A DNA stretch of 64,000 nucleotides from Marinobacter shengliensis (GTDB lineage: Bacteria; Pseudomonadota; Gammaproteobacteria; Pseudomonadales; Oleiphilaceae). The DNA lies in contig NZ_PXNO01000023.1 in NCBI RefSeq assembly GCF_003007715.1, positions 434,001-498,000 of the forward strand, written 5' to 3'. The position numbers and the translations under genes were made by a program. Positions 52,064 through 61,890 of this stretch are shown here, in pieces. Under the pieces are notes generated by a model. The model worked only from the letters and a program-made list of their open reading frames with translations. It made no database searches and was not told the DNA's origin. Numbering within the stretch: the first letter of the stretch is position 1; every line of letters begins with the position of its first letter.

Positions 52064-54148
52064 TCAGTGGTCCCCGAAGTCGTAGTTCATCTCCGGTACT
52101 GGTGCCTGCAGGTAATAACCCTGGATATAGTTCACCCCGGCCTGCCACAGCGTTGCCAGTACACTGGCGTTCTCTACCAGCGGTATGATGGTGAGCTTGC
52201 CGGCATTCTGCAGGCTCTTGACCATTTCCTTGACCTGCTCCTTGGCTTCATCGCTCTTCTGGATTTCTTCCGTGAAGGAGCCGTCAATCTTCACGTAGTC
52301 GGCGTCAATGTGCTTGAGCGTGTTGAACGGATTCAGGGCGCAGCCAAACTGGGCAATGGATACCTTACTGTGAAGTTCGTGTACCGCTTTGGTGAACTCC
52401 TTGGCCTGCTTCATGTAGTTGTTGGCATCGCCTTCGCGGATCTGGAAAATCAGTGAGTCTCCCGGCAGGCGAGCCGCCTTGAGGGCAACGCTGAGCCAGG
52501 GCGTAAAGGTTTTGTCCTGCAGTGTCTCGGCGGTGATGTTCAGGAACAGCCTGGTGTCATGACCCCGTGACCGGTGGCTTGCCAGCTGTTTGATGGTTTG
52601 CAGGATCACCCAGCGGTCAATCTTGATGGCCGTATCGCTCGGCCCCATGGGGGGCAGGAAGTCGTAGGGAGAGACTTCCTCGTTGTCTTTGTCGAGCATG
52701 CGAACGAAGGCCTCGTAATGCTCTTCGCCCTCACCCCGCAGGTTGATGATAGGCTGGAACAGCAGCCGGAAGCGGTTGTCGTCCAGGGCCTTGAGGATAG
52801 CCTCAACCGAGTTGCTTTCATCCAGGCTTTCGTACTGGGCGGGATTATAGACCACGATCCCGTTACCACGTTCATGGCCCTCGAGCTTCTTCACCTCGGC
52901 GGAGGCGGTATGGGCACGCCCCATCAGTTCCTCTGCCTTGGGCGAATTCTCCGTGATCGCGGCTATGCCGATGGACACTGTCAGCGGTACTGTCTTGCCG
53001 TTGATGTCGAACAGATGATCTTCAACCGCTTTGCGGACCCGCTCAGCAATGCCTTCCATATGTTTCTCATCGCAGGGCAGGCACATCAGGCAGAAGGCAT
53101 CATCGCTCAGCCTGGCCAGCGTCACTTCCTCGCCGGCCTGTTCTTTTAGCAGCGAGGCCAGATCACCAAGCAACAGATCGGCACCGGCGATACCGACCTG
53201 GCCCTTCATACTTATGAAGTTGTCCAGGGCGATGTAGGCCAGGGCGCCGGTCTGGTTGTTCTTGCCGGCATTGGCAATGGCCTGGGCCAGAGCGTCCATC
53301 AGGTATTGACGGTTATACAGGCCCGTGAGCAGATCCTGGCTGCTGATCTGTTTGAGCTTTTCTTCCAGCTCGGCATCGCTGTGTTCCGGCTGCAATACGA
53401 TCTGCGTGCAGGCTTCGCCATCATAAGTGGCGGCAGAGACAGACATGGTTACGTTCAATTCCTGATCGTCGCTGCGGCGTGCGGTGCAGTTCAGGGTCAT
53501 GCCGTCCTTGCCATCATCGGCAAAGGCCTTCATGAAGTCTTTGTACTTGTCCTGGCTTTCCGGGGTCAGGGTATCGAGAACCGGAATGCAGATAAGGTCA
53601 TCAATGTCGTCGTAGCCCAGGAACTCCATGTAGGACTGGTTGGCATAGATGTGCATGCCATCGTTGATGTAGGCGATGGCGTCCTTGGAGCTTTCCAGAA
53701 GCAGCTGGCAGCGCTGTTCGGCCTCACGCAGGTGGGATTCCAGAACCCGACGACGGCGGCGCTCTTCCAGGGCGGCCAATTCGCGTTTCACCACCAGCAC
53801 GAGCAGATCCTTGTACTCGAACGGCACAGCATCCTGTCCGCCGGCCCGGATAATGTTCACCGTTCTTTCCCGGCTGACTTCCTCGGTCAGGAGAACGAAG
53901 GGGATGTCCTTGTCCATGCGCTTGACCATGGCCAGGGCGTCATCCGGCCCGAACTCCTGCTCCAGGTCCCGGGCCAACAGTAGGTCCCAGTTACTGGTTT
54001 TCAGGGCTTCTTCCAGATCTTCTTCCGAGGTTATACGGTGTGCCCGGGTGGCCTTGCCCGAGTTGCGGAGCAGGCTGACCATGGATTCAGCATCATTTTG
54101 AGATGGATCAAGAATCAGCAGGTGTACGGTCGCGTTTTTTTTCTGCAT
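52064..54148 (-). CDS. fimX: FimX-like degenerate GGDEF-EAL c-di-GMP receptor
   Basis: A 694-residue cytoplasmic protein close in length and layout to P. aeruginosa FimX. A receiver-like domain (1-125) is followed by a PAS domain (about 140-260, SSKDAIAYINDGMHIYANQS). The GGDEF domain's active site reads LSDDAF, and the EAL domain starts EAF (YEAFVRML) with AQFGCALNPF in place of the DDFGAG motif. Both catalytic sites are therefore broken, as in FimX, which binds c-di-GMP and controls type IV pilus assembly and twitching. The location next to serB matches Pseudomonas. Binding of c-di-GMP here is inferred. Confidence 0.87.
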   Translation of the reverse strand: MQKKNATVHLLILDPSQNDAESMVSLLRNSGKATRAHRITSEEDLEEALKTSNWDLLLARDLEQEFGPDDALAMVKRMDKDIPFVLLTEEVSRERTVNIIRAGGQDAVPFEYKDLLVLVVKRELAALEERRRRRVLESHLREAEQRCQLLLESSKDAIAYINDGMHIYANQSYMEFLGYDDIDDLICIPVLDTLTPESQDKYKDFMKAFADDGKDGMTLNCTARRSDDQELNVTMSVSAATYDGEACTQIVLQPEHSDAELEEKLKQISSQDLLTGLYNRQYLMDALAQAIANAGKNNQTGALAYIALDNFISMKGQVGIAGADLLLGDLASLLKEQAGEEVTLARLSDDAFCLMCLPCDEKHMEGIAERVRKAVEDHLFDINGKTVPLTVSIGIAAITENSPKAEELMGRAHTASAEVKKLEGHERGNGIVVYNPAQYESLDESNSVEAILKALDDNRFRLLFQPIINLRGEGEEHYEAFVRMLDKDNEEVSPYDFLPPMGPSDTAIKIDRWVILQTIKQLASHRSRGHDTRLFLNITAETLQDKTFTPWLSVALKAARLPGDSLIFQIREGDANNYMKQAKEFTKAVHELHSKVSIAQFGCALNPFNTLKHIDADYVKIDGSFTEEIQKSDEAKEQVKEMVKSLQNAGKLTIIPLVENASVLATLWQAGVNYIQGYYLQAPVPEMNYDFGDH

Positions 54149-54257
54149 TCGTAAGACTTCTCATGGATACGGTCACTTCCGCTGAATGATGCAGGGGTTG
54201 GCGATCAATAACAACCCTGGCAGTAGCCGTGGTTCACAGTCTTTCCGACCTTTGGCG

Positions 54258-56069
54258 TTACAGTGATGGCCACAGGGAGTCGAATTCGTCTTCCGTGGCG
54301 CCGGGCGTTGATGGCGGGGCGCCATTCGGACTGGCCAGGGCCGCCGGATTCTGCAGTTTCAGTTCAAACTGGCTGATGCTGCCGGTGGCAGAGACCTTCT
54401 TGAGCAACTGCCCCTGATCTTCCCGGCCATCGTGCAGCAATGAGATGCGACTGCCACTCTGGAAGGGCAGTCTCGGGGTTATGAGGGTAGCGGCCTGATT
54501 AACCACACTGATCTCCGGCAGTAGCAGCCCCCGGAGGTATTCGCTGCTGTTGCCCACCTTCTGGATCAGCCTTACCCCGCACGGTGCGGCGCTTGGGGCC
54601 AGCAGCTCAATGCCGATCTGGGTGCCCTGATTCCGGACCTGACGCAGCCAGCGCACCACGGCGATGCTCCAGGGGTGGGATTTCTGTTCACGTACCCCAA
54701 GAATCTCACCCGCCTGCAGCGAGGATGGTACATTGGTTTCCCAGGCAACACAGTAGCCACCCGGGCTGGTGTTGATCAGCAGGGCATGATGGGAGCGGGG
54801 GCGGCTCTTCTCCTGTCCCGTGGGTATGGCGGCCCCGGTACCCGACTTGAAGTTGATCGGTGCGTCGGCCGCGTGCAGCCTGTCTTCACTTGGGCCCGCG
54901 TCGTGGGCTCCGGCCCAGGCGTCCGTGTTCCGGTTGGCATTGCGGATAAACCGGTTTTCCTGCTCGGGATCAATGGTTTCGTTACCGTTCAGGAACTCGG
55001 CAAAGGTCTTTTCACCAGCTACGAAATAGTGGGTGGCCGTCAGGCCGACGCAGACCTCCAGCGTGCCCTGGCTGGAAATGCGGTTGAAATTCCGCTTGGC
55101 CAGAATACCCAGCGCCTGGCTGAGATGTGTCAGCAGGGTGTCGCTGATTTTGGGCGATACCTGTAGCCGCGTAGCATCTTGCTCGTGGCTGCGCCTGGCG
55201 TGCAGCACCTCGGCCAGCTGCGTGGAAAGATCTTTGGTGTCAAAACCGAAGCTTTCGTCCCCCGGTTTGTTTTCCAGCAAGCTCCGGTAGACTGGCGGGT
55301 TGTCCAGCTCCATGTTGATCACGAACAGGCTGTCAGTTCCAATGTCCGGGCCGCACTGGCAGAACTCGGTCCAGGACTCGAACAGCTCGTAAACCTGAGT
55401 CAACTCGGCCTGACGCAGTTGATTGGGGCGGGCGCAGCCCAGCAGGAGAATGCGTTTGTAGCTGTCGGCCACAGTACTGGCGCGGCGATGGGTCAGGGTG
55501 TCGTCATCGATTTCCAGTGCGGCCAGTTTGTTCCGATGCGCAAACCGGTACAGACGGTGGCACTCCAGCCAGCTCAGGGCCGGGCTTGGGCAGTAGAGCT
55601 GATGCGAACGGACAATCGTGGCGCCCAGCTCGGATATGGCGCGGTGAGCGGCGGCGGCAACGTGGCGGCGATTTTTTTCCAGACCGCCGTTATCCAGATA
55701 TTCCAGCACACACAGTTTATAGCCGCTGGCCAGGTGCAACTGGAGGGCCTGGGCCAGGTTGGCAATCTTGCGCTGCTTCTCGGGCAGGGCGATGGCCAGG
55801 CCCAGAAAGTGGCGTGACAACTCGTTGCAGACAAAATGAATTTTCTCGCGAACCAGCTCAAGGAACTGCATTCGTTGCTGCGGCGCCAGAAACAGGTGGT
55901 TCAGTTCAATAATCGCATGGTAAAGCTGGCGGGATGCCTCACCGATGTTGGCCATCGGTAGCTGGTCAATCCACAGACGAAAGGCCTTGGGTGTCGTATC
56001 GCAAAACGACAGGCTTGCGGTTTTCTGTTCAGGAACCTTCAGTTCAGGTTTCAGAATATTGCCTTCCAT
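54258..56069 (-). CDS. Large cytoplasmic protein with PilZ-like C-terminal region, upstream of fimX
   Basis: A 603-residue protein with no signal peptide or membrane segment. Residues 1-330 are helix-rich and unrecognised (WIDQLPMANIGEASRQLYHA; FLELVREKIHFVCNELSRHF). The last 170 residues contain a PilZ-like strand pattern (HHALLINTSPGGYCVAWETN, then GEILGVREQ and IAVVRWLRQV) that recalls c-di-GMP binding domains, though the RxxxR signature is unclear. It lies 109 bases upstream of fimX on the same strand, and Pseudomonas has a hypothetical gene at this place. A role with FimX in type IV pili is plausible but inferred. Confidence 0.7.
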   Translation of the reverse strand: MEGNILKPELKVPEQKTASLSFCDTTPKAFRLWIDQLPMANIGEASRQLYHAIIELNHLFLAPQQRMQFLELVREKIHFVCNELSRHFLGLAIALPEKQRKIANLAQALQLHLASGYKLCVLEYLDNGGLEKNRRHVAAAAHRAISELGATIVRSHQLYCPSPALSWLECHRLYRFAHRNKLAALEIDDDTLTHRRASTVADSYKRILLLGCARPNQLRQAELTQVYELFESWTEFCQCGPDIGTDSLFVINMELDNPPVYRSLLENKPGDESFGFDTKDLSTQLAEVLHARRSHEQDATRLQVSPKISDTLLTHLSQALGILAKRNFNRISSQGTLEVCVGLTATHYFVAGEKTFAEFLNGNETIDPEQENRFIRNANRNTDAWAGAHDAGPSEDRLHAADAPINFKSGTGAAIPTGQEKSRPRSHHALLINTSPGGYCVAWETNVPSSLQAGEILGVREQKSHPWSIAVVRWLRQVRNQGTQIGIELLAPSAAPCGVRLIQKVGNSSEYLRGLLLPEISVVNQAATLITPRLPFQSGSRISLLHDGREDQGQLLKKVSATGSISQFELKLQNPAALASPNGAPPSTPGATEDEFDSLWPSL

Positions 56070-56102
56070 GATCTCACGCCAGTGTTTGAGTCGCTTTGAG
56101 TA

Positions 56103-56130
56103 TGTATCGACCGAAAGTGTCGAAAATACA
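56103..56130 (-). promoter_or_regulatory. Hairpin in the leader of the PilZ-like gene
   Basis: TGTA-TCGAC pairs with GTCGA-TACA around a 7-base loop with a 3-base bulge, 33 bases upstream of the start at 56069. It could be an operator or an mRNA leader structure; evidence is the inverted repeat alone. Confidence 0.25.
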
Positions 56131-56247
56131 TGCTTTTATTGTCTTTACCTATAGAACTTTAAGATAGCAAACCAATAACAAAAAGCGAGAAGATCATGAG
56201 TTGACAATCTTTGACAAGTGTAAGTGGGACCGCTTTTGCGACATGTC

Positions 56248-57351
56248 TCACGTTACGCTGATGTTGGCCTGATTATCGCCTGTGAAAATAGGGGTTTTAC
56301 TGGTTTCCCCGGGCAGTTCCCTGACCAGCCTTGGAACCAGAAAGCCCGGCAGCCGCGTCATAAGCGCCCGAACCAGCGCTGCCGCCGCCTGGTCGCTGAC
56401 ATCAAAGTGATGGGCGCCGGCAACGGGATCAAACGCGTGCAGGTAGTAGGGCATAACGCCCGAATCAAACAGGTCTTCACTCAGCCGGGCCAGGATGCTG
56501 GCTGAGTCATTGACCCCTTTCAGGATCACGCTCTGGTTGAGCAGGGTCACCCCCACTTCGCGAAGGCGCGCAAAGGCTTTTCGTGTGTCTGAGTCTAGCT
56601 CTGCCGGGTGATTCACATGCACCACGAGGATTTTCTGAAGTGGCGAATTGCCAAGCCAGCCCAGCAGGGCGTCGCACACCCGTTGCGGAATAACGACCGG
56701 TAGCCGGCTGTGTATTCGCAGGCGCTTGATATGCGGTATGCCTGCCAGGGCTTCGGCCCATTGCGCCAGTAGCCGATCATTCACTGCCAGTGGATCACCA
56801 CCGCTGAAGATCACTTCGTTAATTTCGGGGGCGGCATTCAGGGTCGCCAGAACCTGCTGGCGGTCGTCCGGACCGAGCCGCTGGGATTCATAGGGGAAGT
56901 GGCGGCGAAAGCAGTAGCGACAGTTGATTGCACACTGGCCCGTTACCATCAGCAGTGCCCGGCTCTGGTACTTGCGGATCAGCCCTGTGGTCTGGATGGC
57001 GTTGTTCTCTTGCAGCGGATCGCGCACATACCCTGCTTGTTGTCGCGATTCTTCCGCCAGCGGCAGTACCTGTCGCAACAGGGGATCATTGGGGTCACCC
57101 GGAGTCATTCGCCGTAGGAACGGCTCGGGCACCCGCACGGGAAACAGGTGGTGGCCCGCGCTGGCACCCGTGAGCCAGGGCTCTGCCGGCAGCTTCAGAC
57201 GCCCAAGCAGCTGCTCCGGGCAGGTAACGGATTCTGCCAGAATCTGTTGCCAGCCTTTAGCACAATTGTGGGGCTGTCGACGCGGTTCGGTAGCGATCAA
57301 TGATGGCTCTTCGTTACGGGCTTCTATACGGGCAGGGGTTCGCTGTATCAT
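56248..57351 (-). CDS. epmB: EF-P beta-lysylation protein EpmB (lysine 2,3-aminomutase type)
   Basis: A 367-residue radical SAM enzyme. The iron-sulfur motif is CAINCRYCFRR (CxxxCxxC), with GGDPLAVNDRLLAQW and a PLP-binding Lys region near the C terminus. It turns alpha-lysine into (R)-beta-lysine, which EpmA attaches to elongation factor P. It is divergent from efp with only 45 bases between them, and epmA follows efp. The whole modification set is therefore in one locus. Confidence 0.94.
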   Translation of the reverse strand: MIQRTPARIEARNEEPSLIATEPRRQPHNCAKGWQQILAESVTCPEQLLGRLKLPAEPWLTGASAGHHLFPVRVPEPFLRRMTPGDPNDPLLRQVLPLAEESRQQAGYVRDPLQENNAIQTTGLIRKYQSRALLMVTGQCAINCRYCFRRHFPYESQRLGPDDRQQVLATLNAAPEINEVIFSGGDPLAVNDRLLAQWAEALAGIPHIKRLRIHSRLPVVIPQRVCDALLGWLGNSPLQKILVVHVNHPAELDSDTRKAFARLREVGVTLLNQSVILKGVNDSASILARLSEDLFDSGVMPYYLHAFDPVAGAHHFDVSDQAAAALVRALMTRLPGFLVPRLVRELPGETSKTPIFTGDNQANISVT

Positions 57352-57396
57352 AGCGACCTTTGAAATTTTAACGACAGTCTGTCAGGTGGACATTTC

Positions 57397-57972
57397 ATGG
57401 CTTCATATTCTACCAACGAATTTCGCAGCGGTCTCAAAGTTTTGCTGGATGGCGACCCCTGTATCATGCTGGAGAACGAGTTCGTCAAGCCCGGTAAGGG
57501 GCAGGCGTTCAACCGCGTTAAACTGCGTAACCTGATGACCAACCGGGTCTGGGAGCGTACGTTCAAATCCGGCGAGAGCCTGGAAGCCGCGGACGTGATG
57601 GACCAGGACATGGAATACCTGTACACCGACGGTGAGTTCTGGCATTTCATGCTGACCGACGGCTCGTTCGAACAGTACGCTGCCGATGCCAAGGCCGTGG
57701 GCGACACTGTCAAGTGGCTGAAAGAGCAGGATGTTTACACCGTGACCCTGTACAACGGCGCGCCGCTGACGGTCACACCGCCAAACTTTGTTGAGCTGGA
57801 AGTGGTGGATACCGACCCGGGCATGAAGGGAGATACCGCCCAGGGCGGCTCCAAGCCGGCGACACTGTCGACCGGTGCCGTGGTGAACGTGCCTTTGTTC
57901 ATCACCATTGGTGAGGTGTTGAAAGTAGACACCCGCTCTGGCGAGTACGTTAACCGCGTCAAGAGCAGCTGA
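57397..57972 (+). CDS. efp: Translation elongation factor P
   Basis: A 191-residue factor that relieves ribosome stalling at proline runs. Domain I carries the modified lysine Lys34 in the loop VKPGKGQAF, exactly the E. coli position, matching the nearby epmA and epmB genes. Domains II and III follow, with [31 protein letters not shown] and the C-terminal [20 protein letters not shown]. The gene is divergent from epmB and 7 bases before epmA. Confidence 0.97.
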   Translation: MASYSTNEFRSGLKVLLDGDPCIMLENEFVKPGKGQAFNRVKLRNLMTNRVWERTFKSGESLEAADVMDQDMEYLYTDGEFWHFMLTDGSFEQYAADAKAVGDTVKWLKEQDVYTVTLYNGAPLTVTPPNFVELEVVDTDPGMKGDTAQGGSKPATLSTGAVVNVPLFITIGEVLKVDTRSGEYVNRVKSS

Positions 57973-57979
57973 TCCGACA

Positions 57980-58951
57980 ATGACCGATCAGCCTGTCTGG
58001 CAGCCTTCTGCCTCGCGGGAGCATCTGAAAAGCCGTGCACAACAGCTAGCCTGGGTGCGCGGCTTTTTTGCAGAGCGGGGTGTTTTGGAGGTCGAAACGC
58101 CGGTGCTCGGACGGCATGGCGTCACCGATATCAACCTCGACGGTATCGCGGCGGCCGTCAACGCTGCCGGAGTTTCTGGCGGCTGGTTGCAGACCTCCCC
58201 TGAATATCACATGAAACGCCTGCTGGCGGCGGGCTCGGGATGTATCTATCAGATTGCCCGGGTGTTTCGTAATGGCGAGCGTGGTAGCCGCCATAACCCC
58301 GAATTTTCGTTGCTGGAATGGTACCGGGTGGGCCTGGACGACACGGCGATGATGGCCGAAGTGGCTGACCTGGTGTGTGGCTGGCTGGGATGTGATCGCC
58401 CGGATGTGCTGACCTACCGTGAGGCCCAGCAAACGCTAGCCGGCATCGATCCGATGGCCATCACGGATCACGACCTGTACCAGTACTGTCAGCAATGGCT
58501 GGAGCCGGAGCAGTTGGCCGGCATGGGGCGTGATGATTGCCTGGACCTGGTGATGAGCTTCAAGGTTGAGCCGTTGTTGGGGCGGGGCCGGCCGGTGTTC
58601 ATTACCCGGTATCCGGCTAGCCAGGCAGCATTGGCCAGGGTTGTCTCAGACGACGATGGCTACCCGGTAGCGCATCGATTCGAGCTCTACATCGACGGGC
58701 TTGAGTTATGCAACGGTTACTGGGAGCTGACCGATCCGGTTGAGCAGCGAGCCCGGTTCGAACAGGACAACCGGCGAAGAAAAGCCGCGGGCAAGCCGGA
58801 AATGGCGGTTGATCAGAGTTTTCTGGCAGCCCTGGACGCCGGGCTGCCCGAGTGTTCCGGTGTGGCCCTGGGGTTGGACCGCTTGCTGATGCTGAAAACC
58901 GGGGCTGAGCGGATAGAAGACGTGCTGGCGTTTCCGGTCGAGCGGGCCTGA
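57980..58951 (+). CDS. epmA: EF-P lysine ligase EpmA (GenX/PoxA)
   Basis: A 323-residue homologue of the class II lysyl-tRNA synthetase catalytic core without the anticodon domain. Motif 2 is FRNGERGSRHNPEFSLLEWY, and motif 3 is GVALGLDRLLML. It attaches beta-lysine made by EpmB to Lys34 of EF-P. It begins 7 bases after efp, so the substrate protein and its modifying enzyme are co-expressed. Its length fits the family. Confidence 0.95.
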   Translation: MTDQPVWQPSASREHLKSRAQQLAWVRGFFAERGVLEVETPVLGRHGVTDINLDGIAAAVNAAGVSGGWLQTSPEYHMKRLLAAGSGCIYQIARVFRNGERGSRHNPEFSLLEWYRVGLDDTAMMAEVADLVCGWLGCDRPDVLTYREAQQTLAGIDPMAITDHDLYQYCQQWLEPEQLAGMGRDDCLDLVMSFKVEPLLGRGRPVFITRYPASQAALARVVSDDDGYPVAHRFELYIDGLELCNGYWELTDPVEQRARFEQDNRRRKAAGKPEMAVDQSFLAALDAGLPECSGVALGLDRLLMLKTGAERIEDVLAFPVERA

Positions 58952-58959
58952 GCCAGGTC

Positions 58960-59826
58960 TCAGGTGTTGTTGCTGCCTACCCTGCCAAACGCTTCGCCCA
59001 TGCGCACGCTTTTGCCAGGAACCTGATTGGCATCCCAGGTTACCGCGCCCTTGGGCATTGCCAGGACAACCGTGGAGCCCAGGCGGAACCGGCCCATTTC
59101 CTCACCTTTCTCAAAACTGATCGCATCTTCGCCCCGATAAACCCAGCGGGTTATCTGTGCAGGTTCCGGCGCAATTACGCCGGCCCAGGTGGTTTCCATG
59201 CTGCCTACGATCATCGCACCCACCAGAACCAGGGCCATGGGACCTGCCTCGGTATCGAAAATGCAGACAACACGTTCATTTCTGGCGAACAGGTTGGGAA
59301 CATGCGCTGCGGTAACCGGGTTCACCGAAAAGAACTTGCCCGGAACATAGACCATCTCCCGCAGTGTGCCGGCCATGGGCATATGAATGCGGTGATAGTC
59401 TTTGGGCGACAGGTAAATGGTACTGAACTCCCCGTGGCGGAACGGCTCAGCCCGGCTGTCGTCACCGCCGAGGATTTCCGTCAGGCCGAAGGACTGGCCC
59501 TTGGCCTGGAAAACTCTGTCGTTACTGATCTGTCCGAGTTGGCTGATGGTACCGTCGACCGGACTGACAAATACATCGCTGCCTTCCGCCACAGTGCGCA
59601 CGCCGGGTTTGAGGGCGCGGGTAAAAAACGCATTGAACGATGGATAGACGGTAGGGTCTGACTCAGCTGCTTCGCTCATGTTTACGCCGTAGCGGCCGAT
59701 AAACCAGTTAACAACGCGGTTTTTCAGGGCCGGGGCGCTCGTGCTGTCTGCCAGGCGACCTGCCAGGCGAGAGACAGCGCGTTGGGGCGTAATGTATTGG
59801 CTCAGTACGAACAGTTTGTCAAACAT
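58960..59826 (-). CDS. psd: Phosphatidylserine decarboxylase proenzyme
   Basis: A 288-residue membrane-associated enzyme that makes phosphatidylethanolamine. It carries the self-cleavage site LGST (GRFRLGSTVVLAMP), where the serine becomes the pyruvoyl group. Other conserved parts are SPVDGTISQLGQI, YLSPKDYHRIHMPMAG and GAMIVGSMETTW. The start at 59826 (MFDKLFVLSQYITPQ) is preferred to one 23 codons upstream because it matches the usual N terminus. It is divergent from motA. Confidence 0.93.
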   Translation of the reverse strand: MFDKLFVLSQYITPQRAVSRLAGRLADSTSAPALKNRVVNWFIGRYGVNMSEAAESDPTVYPSFNAFFTRALKPGVRTVAEGSDVFVSPVDGTISQLGQISNDRVFQAKGQSFGLTEILGGDDSRAEPFRHGEFSTIYLSPKDYHRIHMPMAGTLREMVYVPGKFFSVNPVTAAHVPNLFARNERVVCIFDTEAGPMALVLVGAMIVGSMETTWAGVIAPEPAQITRWVYRGEDAISFEKGEEMGRFRLGSTVVLAMPKGAVTWDANQVPGKSVRMGEAFGRVGSNNT

Positions 59827-60013
59827 CAATAAGTCTCGGTAAGAACAGAGGCGGCAGTGTAACAAAAGCGGCCCCGTGTATAGAAATTGTTTCACGCCTT
59901 CGCTGTTCGTTCAGAGCCTTGCTATTATCAGGGCACAGCTCGCCCCGGTCGGGGTGGAGAACCCGTGACTGACCTCGGTCGTTAACGAGATAACAAAAGG
60001 CGTATATCTTTTC

Positions 60014-60865
60014 ATGCTGCTGATTATTGGTGCGGTGATAGTTGTTGCGAGTGTGCTGGGCGGATACGTGCTGCACGGTGGTCATTTGATGGTGCTGTGG
60101 CAGCCGACCGAGATCTTGATCATCGGCGGCGCGGCGGTTGGGTCATTCATCATTGCCAACCCCATGCACACGGTGAAGGAGGTAGGGCAGGGCTTCATGC
60201 GGTTGCTGACCGGCTCGCCGTTCAACAAATCCTACTATATGGATTTGCTCAGCCTGCTTTATGAAGTGTTCGACAAATCTCGCAAGCAGGGGGTCATGGC
60301 CATTGAGGAGGACATCGACAACCCGGAAAACAGCCAGATCTTCACCCGTTACCCGGCCATCATGAAATCCCGCGATCTTCTGGATTTCATCACCGACTAC
60401 CTTCGCATTATCAGTTCCGGCAACATGGCGCCCCATGAGCTGGAAGGCATGATGGAAAACGAGATCGATAGTCGTCAGCATGAGCTGGAAGAGCCCGCTC
60501 ACGCGGTCAACAAGATTGCCGACGCCTTGCCGGGCCTTGGTATCGTGGCGGCGGTACTGGGTATTGTCATCACCATGAACTTTCTCACCGAGGGGCCCGA
60601 GAAAATCGGCCTGAGTGTGGCAGCGGCTCTGGTCGGTACGTTCTTGGGTATCTGGATGGGTTATGGCTTTGTCGGCCCCATGTCGATTTCCATGGAACAC
60701 TCAGCCAAGTACGAGCTGAAGGCTTATGAATGTGTGAAATCGGCTATCGTTGCGACGGTGTCTGGTCAGGCGCCCCAGATGGCCATTGAATTCGGCCGCA
60801 AGTCGTTACCCACGGATAAACGACCTGGTTTCCAGGAACTCAACGACCACGTTCGTTCGAAGTGA
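60014..60865 (+). CDS. motA: Flagellar motor stator protein MotA
   Basis: A 283-residue inner-membrane stator subunit with four helices. The N terminus (MLLIIGAVIVVASVLGGYVL) and second helix (LIIGGAAVGSFIIAN) are followed by the large cytoplasmic loop with DIDNPENSQIFTRYPAIMKS. Helices 3 and 4 carry the conserved prolines (DALPGLGIVAAVLGIVITM; VGTFLGIWMGYGFVGPMS). With MotB it forms the ion channel that drives flagellar rotation. The gene is 32 bases before motB. Confidence 0.94.
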   Translation: MLLIIGAVIVVASVLGGYVLHGGHLMVLWQPTEILIIGGAAVGSFIIANPMHTVKEVGQGFMRLLTGSPFNKSYYMDLLSLLYEVFDKSRKQGVMAIEEDIDNPENSQIFTRYPAIMKSRDLLDFITDYLRIISSGNMAPHELEGMMENEIDSRQHELEEPAHAVNKIADALPGLGIVAAVLGIVITMNFLTEGPEKIGLSVAAALVGTFLGIWMGYGFVGPMSISMEHSAKYELKAYECVKSAIVATVSGQAPQMAIEFGRKSLPTDKRPGFQELNDHVRSK

Positions 60866-60897
60866 CGAGCTGCGTCCCAATCGCCCGGAGTTGAGTT

Positions 60898-61857
60898 GTG
60901 GAAGAACAGCCGATCATCATCAAACGCAAGAAAAAAGTGGTCGGGGGCCATCACGGTGGCTCCTGGAAGGTGGCCTTTGCAGACTTTGCCACCGCCATGA
61001 TGGCGTTCTTTCTGGTTCTCTGGCTTACGGCCACAGCGTCTCCCGAACAGAAACTGGCGGTTGAGGGGTATTTCAAAGACCCTGTCGGTTTCATGGAAGG
61101 CGGTGCTCGCAGCCCGGTGGACCTGGGGGGTAGTGCATCGGTTATCAACGAAGCGACCCAGGACATCGAATCAAGCCCTGTCCAGATCCAGGACGAAGTG
61201 GTTGACCAACTGGCTGACACGCTCGAACAGCGTCGCATGGAACAGCTGTTCCAGGAGCTCCAGGAGCGGATTGAGCAAAGCGAGACCTTGCAGGAATTCA
61301 AGGATCAATTGCTGATCGACATCACCGATGAGGGGCTGAGAATCCAGATTGTTGATCGCTCTGGCCGCCCGATGTTCGACAGTGGGCGTGCTGAACTCAA
61401 ATACTATTCCCAGGACATTCTGTTTGAGCTGGCCCGAACTCTCGGTTCGGTCAATAACAAACTCAGCATTACCGGACACACCGACGCCACGCCATTTGTT
61501 GGCCGGCCCGGTTATACTAACTGGGAGCTGTCGGCAGACCGTGCCAACACGGCCCGGCGAGCCCTGGTTGCCGGCGGCGTGCGTCTTCAGCAGATTGCCC
61601 GGGTGGTGGGGCTGAGTGATTCTGTATTGTTTGACAAGGAAAACCCGACAGCCCCGGTGAACCGCAGGATCTCGATCATCGTGCTCAACAAAAAAGCCGC
61701 TGACAGTATTGAAACCGGCGCGGGCAGGTCAGATCAGCCGTTGATTGACCTCACCCAGCCGACGGAAGAACAGCAGCAGGAAGCGAGAGAGCAACTGGAG
61801 CGGGGAGACTGGTTCGAGGAGCGGCCGGAACCGGCGCCCGGAGAGTTGAACTGGTAA
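60898..61857 (+). CDS. motB: Flagellar motor stator protein MotB
   Basis: A 319-residue stator subunit. A basic N terminus (IIIKRKKKVV) precedes one membrane helix with the ion-binding aspartate Asp29 in VAFADFATAMMAFFLVLWL. A plug and linker region and a C-terminal OmpA-like peptidoglycan-binding domain follow (LSITGHTDATPFVGRPGYTN, ELSADRANTARRALVAGGV). The start is a GTG at 60898. The proton-type helix and the MotA partner suggest a proton-driven motor, which is an inference. Confidence 0.94.
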   Translation: MEEQPIIIKRKKKVVGGHHGGSWKVAFADFATAMMAFFLVLWLTATASPEQKLAVEGYFKDPVGFMEGGARSPVDLGGSASVINEATQDIESSPVQIQDEVVDQLADTLEQRRMEQLFQELQERIEQSETLQEFKDQLLIDITDEGLRIQIVDRSGRPMFDSGRAELKYYSQDILFELARTLGSVNNKLSITGHTDATPFVGRPGYTNWELSADRANTARRALVAGGVRLQQIARVVGLSDSVLFDKENPTAPVNRRISIIVLNKKAADSIETGAGRSDQPLIDLTQPTEEQQQEAREQLERGDWFEERPEPAPGELNW

Positions 61858-61890
61858 CGTTCCGCTGGCGCCGTGCGCGGGGCTGTTGCC

